Shown here piece after piece: positions 1 to 6,003 of a DNA stretch of 13,053 nucleotides; positions within the stretch are counted from its first letter, which is position 1, and each line of letters opens with the position of its first letter. The stretch is from Candidatus Cloacimonadota bacterium. GTDB taxonomy: Bacteria > Cloacimonadota > Cloacimonadia > JGIOTU-2. The DNA lies in NCBI GenBank assembly GCA_021158425.1, contig JAGGUR010000136.1, positions 1-13,053 on the forward strand, read 5' to 3'. The notes under the pieces were generated by a model that worked only from the letters and a program-made list of their open reading frames with translations, had not been told where the DNA came from and searched no databases. The position numbers were made by a program, and so were the translations under genes.

Positions 1-1
1 A

Positions 2-529
2 CCAGTACAACCTGATAAAGATATTGTGGTTATGCACACAAATTATGGTGACATTAAGCTGGAATTATTCCGTGATAAAGCTCCAATCACTGTAGAAAAT
101 TTTCTTACCTATGCAAAAGAGAAGTTCTACGATGGTTTAATATTCCATAGGGTTATTTCAAACTTTATGATTCAAGGTGGAGGATTTGACCAAAATTACA
201 TGCAGAAACAGCCGACACATCCACCAATAAAGAATGAAGCTACAAATGGATTGAGCAATGTGCGAGGCACAATTGCAATGGCAAGAACTAATCAGATAAA
301 TTCTGCTACATCTCAGTTTTTTATAAATGTAAAAGATAATCTCTTTTTAGACCACAGGGATATGGGAGCAGGTTTTGGTTATGCTGTATTCGGAAAAGTA
401 ATTGAAGGAATGGATGTTGTTGATAAAATAAAAAATGTTCAAACTGGTATAAATCCAAAAACAAGAATGAAAGATTGGCCCAAAGAGGATGTAGTGATTG
501 AATCTGTTGTAGTTATGAGCAAAGGATAA
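2..529 (+). CDS. Cyclophilin-type peptidyl-prolyl cis-trans isomerase (5' end outside window)
   Basis: Cyclophilins isomerise the peptide bond before proline and help proteins fold. The frame is open from the first bases of the window, and nine residues precede the GTG at 26, so that GTG is probably internal and the true start lies upstream. Counting from the [18 protein letters not shown] (40-54) carries the catalytic Arg (R42) with F47, M48 and Q50. SQFFIN (96-101) carries the conserved Gln and Phe. The position of human CypA Trp121 is Phe (F107), as in many bacterial cyclophilins, which bind cyclosporin weakly. The C-terminal part ([20 protein letters not shown]) closely resembles E. coli PpiB. 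A lost signal peptide or lipobox is possible, so cytoplasmic PpiB-like and exported PpiA-like forms cannot be told apart. Confidence 0.95.
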   Translation, partial: PVQPDKDIVVMHTNYGDIKLELFRDKAPITVENFLTYAKEKFYDGLIFHRVISNFMIQGGGFDQNYMQKQPTHPPIKNEATNGLSNVRGTIAMARTNQINSATSQFFINVKDNLFLDHRDMGAGFGYAVFGKVIEGMDVVDKIKNVQTGINPKTRMKDWPKEDVVIESVVVMSKG

Positions 530-540
530 AATAAAAAAGT

Positions 541-570
541 TTGACAACTTACCAATAATATTGGTAATGT
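541..570 (+). promoter_or_regulatory. Probable sigma-70 promoter of the truncated regulator
   Basis: A perfect -35 hexamer, TTGACA, lies at 541-546, just after the cyclophilin stop. The -10 is less clear; TAATGT at 565-570 gives an 18-bp spacer. The first operator palindrome fills the spacer and overlaps the likely -10, so a protein bound there would block RNA polymerase. This points to an autorepressed promoter. The -35 and palindrome are seen directly; promoter activity is inferred. Confidence 0.5.
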
Positions 571-588
571 TACCAAAAATATTGGTAG
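549..588 (+). promoter_or_regulatory. Tandem palindromic operators, 21 bp centre to centre
   Basis: TTACCAATAATATTGGTAA (549-567) is a perfect 19-bp palindrome around a central A at 558. A second copy (570-588) has the same TACCAA...TTGGTA arms and is centred on 579. The 21-bp spacing is two helical turns, so two dimers would sit on the same DNA face. The sites lie between a -35 and the start of a winged-helix-like N-terminus, the usual place for an autoregulatory operator. Confidence 0.6.
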
Positions 589-597
589 GAACATTAA

Positions 598-711
598 ATG
601 CTTGAGATTTTATTCGGAAATCAAAATACTGAACGGATATTATTTAGTTTATTAATCAAAGAGAAACACCTAACACTCATTGCACTTGACCTGAAATGCA
701 GTGCGAGATAA
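598..711 (+). pseudogene. Truncated winged-helix-type regulator, N-terminal stump (37 aa)
   Basis: ATG at 598 is preceded by AGGA (587-590) at 7 nt, and the frame ends at TAA 709-711. The start, MLEILFGNQNTERILFSLLI, resembles the first helix of small ArsR/MarR-like winged-helix regulators (pattern MLE.LFG......LL..L). After about residue 23 the resemblance stops, and the frame continues through repeat-like DNA with no recognition helix or wing. The control region is intact while the coding region is cut, so this is best read as a gene broken by insertion or recombination near 667. The family match is from memory of the N-terminal pattern only. A functional micropeptide is possible but less likely. 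Confidence 0.45.
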
Positions 712-842
712 AGCTAACACTTATTATGCCAGAAAAAGTTAATCTCAAAATTTAAGGTCAGGTAGCCAGTTTGCGTTTCTGCCTGTCCGCCGTCCCGATA
801 AAATCGGGATGGAAGGCAGGCAGGTTAGCTTTTCAGTTAGGC
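668..842. repeat. Repeat-rich junction with direct repeats and a GC-rich hairpin
   Basis: This stretch joins the broken regulator to the 64-aa gene. ACCTAACACTCATT (668-681) and AGCTAACACTTATT (712-725) are 12/14 direct repeats. AAAGCTAAC (710-718) is the inverse of GTTAGCTTT (824-832), and TGACCT (687-692) pairs with AGGTCA (755-760). An imperfect hairpin at 779-823 has CTGCCTG/CAGGCAG outer arms and a GTCCCGAT-AAA-ATCGGGAT core. The ends, ACCTAAC (668-674) and GTTAGGC (836-842), fit the RYYYAAC/GTTRRRY pattern of integron attC core sites, but the inner L boxes do not pair, so an attC call is not justified. Confidence 0.5.
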
Positions 843-875
843 ATAAACAATCCAATAAACAAAAGGGACTTAATT

Positions 876-1070
876 ATGAAGACGAAAATATTTTGGATTT
901 TTGGGATACTTCAAAGCCTATCATTAGGAATAATTGTATTCCTATTATTCAGGTCACTAAATTTAATTAAAGGAGAAAATGTTATTGGACTGGATACTCA
1001 AATCTTATTGAGTATTTTTTTCCCGTTATTTCTCTTACTTGTTGAATACATTATTTATCAAAAAAAATAA
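876..1070 (+). CDS. Small membrane protein of unknown function (64 aa)
   Basis: The ATG at 876 has GGGA at 865-868, 7 nt upstream. The same frame is open back to 771, but that part encodes the hairpin repeat, so 876 is preferred. The protein has two hydrophobic segments (about residues 6-25 and 43-61) joined by a short polar loop (KGENVIGLDTQ) and ends in KK. I do not recognise a family. Two-helix proteins of this size are common in accessory regions. The repeat-rich junction upstream suggests it may have arrived with that DNA. Confidence 0.5.
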   Translation: MKTKIFWIFGILQSLSLGIIVFLLFRSLNLIKGENVIGLDTQILLSIFFPLFLLLVEYIIYQKK

Positions 1071-1143
1071 TAATTAAAATTAGGCACTTGAACCTCTACT
1101 TTTTATTTACTTACTCATTCTACAATTTTATTTCGGTGTAAAA

Positions 1144-1758
1144 ATGAATTTAAAAAATGCCACTTTATTTTCGATTATTGGAATTTCATACATTTTCATT
1201 TCCAGAACTGTTGCTACCTTTTTTCCTGATATTTTCACAAATCTTGTAGTAACAAGAATTAACACGCTTTTATCTTTATTAGCTAGTTTAGCCATCGTCG
1301 TTTTTTATATCTATTTTTATAAAGATTATGTTTCGGAAAAACAAATCGCTTTAAAGAATGCTTCCTTGTTTGCAATTATTGGTTCTATTGCAGTATTATT
1401 ACTATTTCTAAAAGGCATTCCAGTTGTTTTTAATTTATATGTTTTCCGCTCTCAAGTTTTTAATATTATTGCACCCTGGATAGGTTCTATATTTTCATTG
1501 TATTTTTTTATTATATTTTATAAAGAGACAATTCATAATTTGCAATCAAAGTTGAAGCTTGCCATATTATTAGCTGTTATAGGTTCTTCACTTTCAACAT
1601 TGATTAGAACCTTTATTTTATTTAATTATTTTTATTCAGGAAAATTTAAGTGGTTTTGGGATTATTCTATAAAATTTCCTCTTATTGTTATTCCAATATC
1701 TGTGTTTATGTTTTTTACAAGTTTTTATTTCTTTTTAACTTTTTACAAAGAACAATAA
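1144..1758 (+). CDS. Six-helix membrane protein with three 67-residue internal repeats, function unknown
   Basis: 204 residues, very hydrophobic. The ATG has a weak GGTG (1135-1138) 5 nt upstream. The sequence is an internal triplication: LKNATLFSIIG (3-13), LKNASLFAIIG (70-80) and LKLAILLAVIG (137-147) begin repeats spaced exactly 67 residues apart. Each repeat ends in an aromatic-rich helix finishing FYKD/E (58-61, 125-128, 200-203). Each repeat therefore looks like two transmembrane helices, giving about six. No catalytic or transport motif is visible and I do not recognise the family. The gene stands alone between accessory DNA and the tRNA terminator. Confidence 0.65.
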   Translation: MNLKNATLFSIIGISYIFISRTVATFFPDIFTNLVVTRINTLLSLLASLAIVVFYIYFYKDYVSEKQIALKNASLFAIIGSIAVLLLFLKGIPVVFNLYVFRSQVFNIIAPWIGSIFSLYFFIIFYKETIHNLQSKLKLAILLAVIGSSLSTLIRTFILFNYFYSGKFKWFWDYSIKFPLIVIPISVFMFFTSFYFFLTFYKEQ

Positions 1759-1842
1759 TTAAACAGATAGATTTTGATAAAAAATAATATCGTAACTTAT
1801 AAATATTCAGTAAATTAAAGTTCTTAACAAAATAAAAAATTG

Positions 1843-1870
1843 ATCCCGTCCGCCAGATGGCGGACGGGAT
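1843..1870 (-). terminator. GC-rich hairpin, probable terminator of the tRNA transcript
   Basis: ATCCCGTCCGCC (1843-1854) and GGCGGACGGGAT (1859-1870) form a perfect 12-bp stem with a 4-nt loop. On the minus strand it starts 10 nt after the encoded CCA of tRNA-Leu and is followed by CAATTTTTT, a normal Rho-independent layout. On the plus strand it is followed by TTTTAATTT and could also end the 204-aa gene. The arms share GTCCGCC and GGGAT modules with the other palindromes in the window, so a repeat may have been recruited as a terminator. Confidence 0.65.
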
Positions 1871-1879
1871 TTTAATTTA

Positions 1880-1967
1880 TGGTACCAGAGGCCGGACTCG
1901 AACCGGCACGTCCCAAAGGGACATCGGATTTTAAGTCCGATGCGTCTACCTATTCCGCCACTCCGGC
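1880..1967 (-). tRNA. tRNA-Leu (anticodon UAA)
   Basis: 88 nt on the minus strand including the encoded CCA. The acceptor 5' strand GCCGGAG pairs with CTCTGGT (two G-T pairs), followed by A73 and CCA. The anticodon arm is TCGGA-CTTAAAA-TCCGA, giving UAA in the loop. A class II variable arm (TGTCCC..GGGACG) is typical of tRNA-Leu. The T arm contains GGTTCGAGTCC. It is the last tRNA of the cluster and is followed by a terminator-like hairpin. Confidence 0.97.
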
Positions 1968-2020
1968 ATAAAATATTAGGGTCTTCAGTATTTTCTGTGG
2001 AACAAAAATTTATAATTTAA

Positions 2021-2130
2021 AATATAGGGTATATGGAAATATAGATATAGGGACTTATGTGCTGTATGTGGTTGCACTTATTTTCCTAATTCTTATTACC
2101 CTATACACCCTATTCCCCTATTTCCTTATT
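2021..2130. repeat. Microrepeat element with inverted purine/pyrimidine arms in the Cys-Leu tRNA spacer
   Basis: The left arm (2021-2052) is made of TAGGGTATA and GGAAATATAGATATAGGG units. The right arm (2083-2130) is the complementary class, with CCCTATACACCCTATTCCCC and CTATTTCC. About 30 nt of unique sequence lie between. The arms use the same words as the tracts around the small ORF at 12073-12255, so the two look like one element class, here without an ORF. In a tRNA precursor the arms could form a long imperfect hairpin. Confidence 0.5.
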
Positions 2131-2135
2131 ATCAA

Positions 2136-2210
2136 TGGAGGCGGCACCCGGATTTGAACCGGGGAATAAGGATTTTGCAGACCCTTGCCTTACCACTTGG
2201 CTATACCGCC
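2136..2210 (-). tRNA. tRNA-Cys (anticodon GCA)
   Basis: 75 nt on the minus strand including CCA. The acceptor pairs GGCGGTA with TGCCGCC; the discriminator is U73, a key identity base for tRNA-Cys, followed by encoded CCA. The anticodon arm is AGGGT-CTGCAAA-ATCCT with GCA in the loop. The T arm is CCCGG-TTCAAAT-CCGGG. It lies 18 nt downstream of tRNA-Gly on the same strand. Confidence 0.97.
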
Positions 2211-2228
2211 AATAGATTCTCAAAAAAA

Positions 2229-2303
2229 TGGAGCGGGAAACGGGACTCGAACCCGCGACAACTACCTTGGCAAGGTAGGGCTCTACCACTGAGCTATTCC
2301 CGC
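2229..2303 (-). tRNA. tRNA-Gly (anticodon GCC), overlapping the end of the upstream CDS
   Basis: 75 nt on the minus strand including CCA. The acceptor pairs GCGGGAA with TTCCCGC, followed by U73 and CCA. The anticodon arm is CTACC-TTGCCAA-GGTAG, giving GCC. The D arm contains AGCTCAGTGGTAGAGC and the T arm CGGGTTCGAGTCCCG. The first ten tRNA bases also encode the last codons and TAG stop of the AMMECR1-like gene, so the protein gene and tRNAs are almost certainly on one transcript. The order Gly(GCC)-Cys(GCA)-Leu(UAA) matches E. coli glyW-cysT-leuZ. Confidence 0.97.
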
Positions 2304-2929
2304 ACCGACTTATCAGAGTTAAATTTCTTTTGTATCGCCTTTATGTCAAGAATTTTCTCAACATCCTGCGAAAATATCTGAGCAGAAAACTTCTCTATGG
2401 TTGTGCCTTCTTCTTTCCACACATCAGGGTATAAACCTGCCTTCAAACAGGTATGCTTCAGAAAGGTTTCAACATCCCATCCTTCCTCTTCTGCAACCTG
2501 TGGCAACAGCAATCCCTGATAAAATCCCTTTCTAATAAGTAACCCATCTCTGCCAATTTTTATTTCAGAAATATCCTTTACTTTCTTCAGGGGTGTTAAT
2601 ACAGAAATTTCTATATTTAGATATTTAAATTCCTCTTTCTCTAAAGATGGAAACCTGGGGTCTTCAAATGCAGAAGCAATTGCCATTCTCTGAATAGTAT
2701 CTAAAAGTGGAGCGATTCCAACAATATATCCGATACAACCTCGTAATTGACCGTGCTTGTGTAGAGTAACAAAAGCCCCTCTTCTTTCTTGAAATATTCT
2801 GTCTTCAAAATTATATTTTGGCAATTTTTTGCCAGACAATTTTGCGTAAACGGTCTCTTTTACAACAGCAAGTAAAATCTGCTGCTGCCTATCATCTAAT
2901 CCTAAATCTATACTTGATTTTCTTGTCAT
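2294..2929 (-). CDS. AmmeMemoRadiSam system protein A (AMMECR1 domain)
   Basis: 211 residues. The start at 2929 has AAGGA 5 nt upstream. Family hallmarks are LRGCIGY (62-68), EDPRFP (89-94), NIEISVLTP (105-113), IGRDGLLI (125-132), GLLLPQVAEEEGW (139-151) and SAQIF (182-186). Proteins of this family occur with Memo (protein B) and a radical-SAM enzyme; the reaction of the set is not securely known. The core ends near SAQIF, and the last 25 residues (EKILDIKAIQKKF...) look like a non-conserved tail reading into tRNA-Gly, whose 5' end supplies the stop. The Memo gene lies upstream on the same strand across a 178-bp gap. RNase P cleavage of the tRNA would remove the stop codon from the message. 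Confidence 0.93.
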   Translation of the reverse strand: MTRKSSIDLGLDDRQQQILLAVVKETVYAKLSGKKLPKYNFEDRIFQERRGAFVTLHKHGQLRGCIGYIVGIAPLLDTIQRMAIASAFEDPRFPSLEKEEFKYLNIEISVLTPLKKVKDISEIKIGRDGLLIRKGFYQGLLLPQVAEEEGWDVETFLKHTCLKAGLYPDVWKEEGTTIEKFSAQIFSQDVEKILDIKAIQKKFNSDKSVRE

Positions 2930-2945
2930 CCTATTCCTTTATTGG

Positions 2946-2974
2946 ACGCAGAAAAACGCTGATAAAGCTGAATT
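2946..2974. repeat. Degenerate ACGC(A/T)GA microrepeats in the Memo-AMMECR1 gap
   Basis: ACGCAGAAAA, ACGCTGATAA and AGCTGAATT follow one another as imperfect 10-nt units. The word resembles the ACGCAGATAAACGC-type microrepeats common between genes in environmental genomes (from memory). No ORF is associated with them here. A weak minus-strand promoter may lie just upstream of the AMMECR1 gene (TTGATA, complement of 3006-3011; TAAATA, complement of 2984-2989; spacer 16). Confidence 0.3.
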
Positions 2975-3046
2975 CCACAGATTTATTTAGACTAAACGAA
3001 CTCTATATCAATTCTATTTCATTGTTATAATTTTTTCTTTGCGTTC

Positions 3047-3083
3047 TCCCGACTTAAGTCGGGATCCCGATTAAAATCGGGAT
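3047..3083. repeat. Double GC-rich palindrome between the Memo and AMMECR1 genes
   Basis: TCCCGACTTAAGTCGGGA (3047-3064) is a perfect 18-bp palindrome. It shares its last base with ATCCCGAT-TAAA-ATCGGGAT (3064-3083), a second hairpin with an 8-bp stem. The second has the same CCCGAT/ATCGGG core as the hairpins at 792-810 and 4119-4132. In the transcript it would fold just after the Memo stop codon. There is no clear T-run after it on the minus strand (GAGAACGCAAAG follows), so termination is doubtful; mRNA 3'-end protection is possible. Confidence 0.6.
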
Positions 3084-3107
3084 TAGTGCTCTTTATGTTT
3101 AATGTTC

Positions 3108-3932
3108 TTAATAAAAAATTGCTGAGAGATATCCAACAACCTGGGAGTAATCTCCAAATATCATTCCAGAATGACTGTAGTTTAGAATGTCAGCATTATT
3201 AATCCCAAACTTCTTTGCCAACAGAATTCCTGCCTCTACACACCCAAATCCACATGCCTCTGCCTTGCCTGAACGGATATATTTATCAAGTAGTCCTGCA
3301 TCCATCTTTTTTACAGCATCAATCACTTTATCATCCAACACTTTGGCAGTTTCCGCGTCGTGATAATGTGACAAATCTGTACTAATTACAAATAGAATTT
3401 TTTTATTTGAACCTTTGAAGGTTTGATAGAGAATCTCTGTCAAGTTCTCACTAATTTTTAGTGATTGATATCCAATAAGTATTGGCACTAATTTGAATTC
3501 AACCAGAACAGTTTGCAAAAACGGCAACTGAACTTCTAAAGAATGCTCACTTCTATGTGCCATTTCTGAATAGCCAATAACATCATTTTTCAACAATTCT
3601 TCTACGATTTCTTTATCAACCGGGATATTCCCTAAAGGTGTTTCATAAAAATCACAATCACAAACAGACACAGAAAATTCTATGGGATTGTGGGAAGGTG
3701 CTATTACGATTACAGTGTCAATGTGCTTTCCTTTCAAACATTTGTAGCCATAAGCAGCAGTTTGACCCGAAAAAACATAACCAGCATGTGGTGAAATTAT
3801 CGCAAAAACTTCTTCGTATTTCTTCTCTAATTTGACATTGTTAAAATAACTATCTATCTCCGTTTTTAGCTTATGCGGATTTGCTGTATAGAATTGACCT
3901 GCAACAACTGGCTTTCTAATTTTATGAATCAT
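3108..3932 (-). CDS. AmmeMemoRadiSam system protein B (MEMO1 family)
   Basis: 274 residues. The start is well fixed by GGAGGAGG 4 nt before the ATG. The N-terminus (RKPVVAGQFY) is the family signature. The metal-site residues of human MEMO1 all have counterparts: H49 in SPHAGY, H81 in APSHNP and C227 in ACGFG. STDLSHY (184-190) supplies D186 and H189. The C-terminus GDYSQVVGYLSAIFY is typical. The fold is related to extradiol dioxygenases; in bacteria and archaea the family occurs with AMMECR1 and a radical-SAM enzyme. AMMECR1 follows on the same strand; no radical-SAM gene is in the window. A weak promoter may precede it (TTGCCT, complement of 3973-3978; TATTAT, complement of 3952-3957), but the 15-bp spacer is short. 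Confidence 0.95.
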   Translation of the reverse strand: MIHKIRKPVVAGQFYTANPHKLKTEIDSYFNNVKLEKKYEEVFAIISPHAGYVFSGQTAAYGYKCLKGKHIDTVIVIAPSHNPIEFSVSVCDCDFYETPLGNIPVDKEIVEELLKNDVIGYSEMAHRSEHSLEVQLPFLQTVLVEFKLVPILIGYQSLKISENLTEILYQTFKGSNKKILFVISTDLSHYHDAETAKVLDDKVIDAVKKMDAGLLDKYIRSGKAEACGFGCVEAGILLAKKFGINNADILNYSHSGMIFGDYSQVVGYLSAIFY

Positions 3933-4019
3933 TTTGCCTCCTCCTTACTAAATAATATGAAATCTGCAAAATAGGCAAATATGATTTAGTTTTCATTGTT
4001 GAGATTAAACCACAAATTT

Positions 4020-4184
4020 ACCTCAACCGCTAACTCCTTCTCCTGTCCCAGTGAAATATTCTTCGAATTTCACAGGACAAGCAAGGAGAAGGAGAATTTT
4101 GTCTTCCTCTCCGCCAGACCCGATTTATCGGGACTCCGTCTCGGAGCTGGCGGAGAGGATTGAGGTGAGGTTAAAAAAACCTCA
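4020..4184. repeat. Composite palindromic element with a cloverleaf-like module
   Basis: This fills most of the 307-bp gap 3933-4239, where I see no gene. Outer arms are ACCTCAA (4020-4026) and TTGAGGT (4160-4166). Module 1 pairs CTCCTTCTCCT (4034-4044) with AGGAGAAGGAG (4084-4094) around GTGAAAT/ATTTCAC (4051-4057/4067-4073). Module 2 has a perfect 12-bp stem, CCTCTCCGCCAG/CTGGCGGAGAGG (4106-4117/4147-4158), enclosing two hairpins: CCCGAT-TT-ATCGGG (4119-4132) and CTCCG-TCT-CGGAG (4134-4146). That is a three-way junction. A small hairpin TGAGGTT-AAAAA-AACCTCA (4166-4184) closes the region. It looks like a miniature transposable or extragenic palindromic element. It lies downstream of mrdA and upstream of the Memo gene. 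Confidence 0.7.
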
Positions 4185-4239
4185 TTTTGCATATCTCATC
4201 TAAACAATATCAAGTAATGATAATTATATCACAAAACTT

Positions 4240-6003
4240 TTAATATTTCAAAATAGGTTCTTTATTAAAATAACATGCCATAATCTTTCCTGCCAAAGAA
4301 GCTGCGGCATTGGCTCCGGAACCACCATTTTCAATAAAAACTACAACTGTTATTTCGGGATTCGGCAATGGTGCGATGCCAGCAAACCAAGCATGAGTAT
4401 CACCTTTATAATTTTCTGCTGAACCTGTTTTGCCGCCAACTCTAATCCCTTTGACACGAGCCTTGCCACCGGTTCGTCCTTTGGCATTAACAGCCTCATC
4501 CAATCCCAATATAAGAAATTCCAATACCTCTTGCCTGATTGGTAGATTAACTTTATTGTATTTAACCTTTTCTTTTTTGCCTTCAAAAAGATAATAATCA
4601 AGAAAATGAGGCTGAAGCAAAATTCCACCATTGGCAATAGCTGAATAAAATCGTGCGACAGAAAGAGGAGTTACTAAAACTTCTCCCTGTCCTATTGCTA
4701 AATTAAGAAGATTGCCTCGCGTCCAGCCAAATTTGCTATAATTTTCGTCATACCAGTATGAAGTGGGGAAAAATCCTTTCCGCTCACTTGCAAGGTCAAT
4801 TCCAGTCTTACAAGTTAGTTCGCAATCATCAACAAACTTTTTGAAATCATCAAGGTCTATCATTTCAGCTAATTTATAGAAATAAGTATCACACGATTCC
4901 CTGATTGCGTCAAGCATATTTACTGGTCCATGACCCTTTTCTTTCCAGCATCCAAAGAATCTCCCACCATACCACAAACCACCCTTGCAATCTACAAGAA
5001 TTTCATACGGATCCACAAGTTTCTTCTCAAGTACATAGGCAGCAACTACTAACTTAAAAATTGAGCCTGGTGGATATGTAGCATTACAGAGTTTATTAAT
5101 AAGAGGTTTATTCTTATCATTTACTATACTATTCCAATACTCATAATTCATACCGGAAACGAACATATTTTGATTATAATAAGGCGTGCTTGCTGAAGCA
5201 ATGATACCACCAGTCTTGCAGTCCATAACAACTGCTGCACTGGATAAATTTTCCGGGAGCAAATCAGTCACCTCTCTCTGCAAATCCATATCAATAGTAA
5301 GAACCAAATCTTTGCCAGCTGTGGACACTTGGGAAAGGTCTCCCTTTATTAATTCTAACGAATTTCCCGATGCATCAACTTGAACAATATCATATCCTTT
5401 TTTACCCTTTAATTCCTTTTCATAAAACTTTTCCAAACCCACTTTGCCAACATAATCAGTCTTATCATATCCATCTTCTTTCATAAGATTATATTCTTCT
5501 TTAGATATTTTACCAACATATCCTAAAAAATGATTATGATAAAGATAATTTCTTCTGCTTTCTGATTTTACTATAATTGATGGATAAAAATCAATATTTT
5601 CTTCAAACTTGATAGCAGTTGCCAACCCAATGTTTTCGTCAATCAGTATCGGAGCAAATTTCCTAAAACGATTTTGATAAATTATACTAAGCACCTTTTC
5701 TTTAGTTATGGATAAATTCTTGGCTAAAAAATCAGCTAACCTGTCCTTATCCTTTATTTTTTCAATATTTATGTAAACTGATAATGAAGGTACATTTTCT
5801 AAGCAGGGCTGGAGATTTCTATCATAAATAATACCTCGTTTAGAACTCTTTTTTATAATTCTGAAATAATTCTTTTCAGCAATTTCTTTATAATTTTTCC
5901 CTTCTATTACCTGAATCTTAAATAAAGAATAAAGAAGAATTACAAAAATGCCAATAACCAAACAAAAAATGTAATCCGCTTTTTTAAATGTTTTAAATAT
6001 CAT
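4240..6003 (-). CDS. mrdA: Penicillin-binding protein 2 (elongasome transpeptidase)
   Basis: 587 residues, usual for PBP2. PBP2 cross-links peptidoglycan of the sidewall during elongation, with RodA, MreC and MreD. One membrane anchor lies at about 11-28 and is followed by the dimerisation-domain motif RGIIYDRN (56-63). The three penicillin-binding motifs are present: SIFK (S314 nucleophile, K317), SCD (370-372, the SxD form usual in PBP2) and KTGS (525-528). GDTHAWFAGIAP follows KTG as expected. Its ATG overlaps the mreD stop as ATGA, which means translational coupling. It ends the operon; rodA does not follow. Confidence 0.96.
   Translation of the reverse strand: MIFKTFKKADYIFCLVIGIFVILLYSLFKIQVIEGKNYKEIAEKNYFRIIKKSSKRGIIYDRNLQPCLENVPSLSVYINIEKIKDKDRLADFLAKNLSITKEKVLSIIYQNRFRKFAPILIDENIGLATAIKFEENIDFYPSIIVKSESRRNYLYHNHFLGYVGKISKEEYNLMKEDGYDKTDYVGKVGLEKFYEKELKGKKGYDIVQVDASGNSLELIKGDLSQVSTAGKDLVLTIDMDLQREVTDLLPENLSSAAVVMDCKTGGIIASASTPYYNQNMFVSGMNYEYWNSIVNDKNKPLINKLCNATYPPGSIFKLVVAAYVLEKKLVDPYEILVDCKGGLWYGGRFFGCWKEKGHGPVNMLDAIRESCDTYFYKLAEMIDLDDFKKFVDDCELTCKTGIDLASERKGFFPTSYWYDENYSKFGWTRGNLLNLAIGQGEVLVTPLSVARFYSAIANGGILLQPHFLDYYLFEGKKEKVKYNKVNLPIRQEVLEFLILGLDEAVNAKGRTGGKARVKGIRVGGKTGSAENYKGDTHAWFAGIAPLPNPEITVVVFIENGGSGANAAASLAGKIMACYFNKEPILKY

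Noticed and set aside
668..842. A true integron attC site
   Set aside because: The outer core sites fit, but the inner L boxes do not pair, the length is long at 175 bp, and no integrase or second complete site is present.
771..875. Longer start for the 64-aa protein
   Set aside because: These codons encode the GC-rich hairpin repeat; the ATG at 876 has its own Shine-Dalgarno sequence.
4166..4184. Rho-independent terminator of mrdA
   Set aside because: On the minus strand the hairpin TGAGGTT/AACCTCA is not followed by a T-run. The T-run is on the plus strand, where there is no gene to end.
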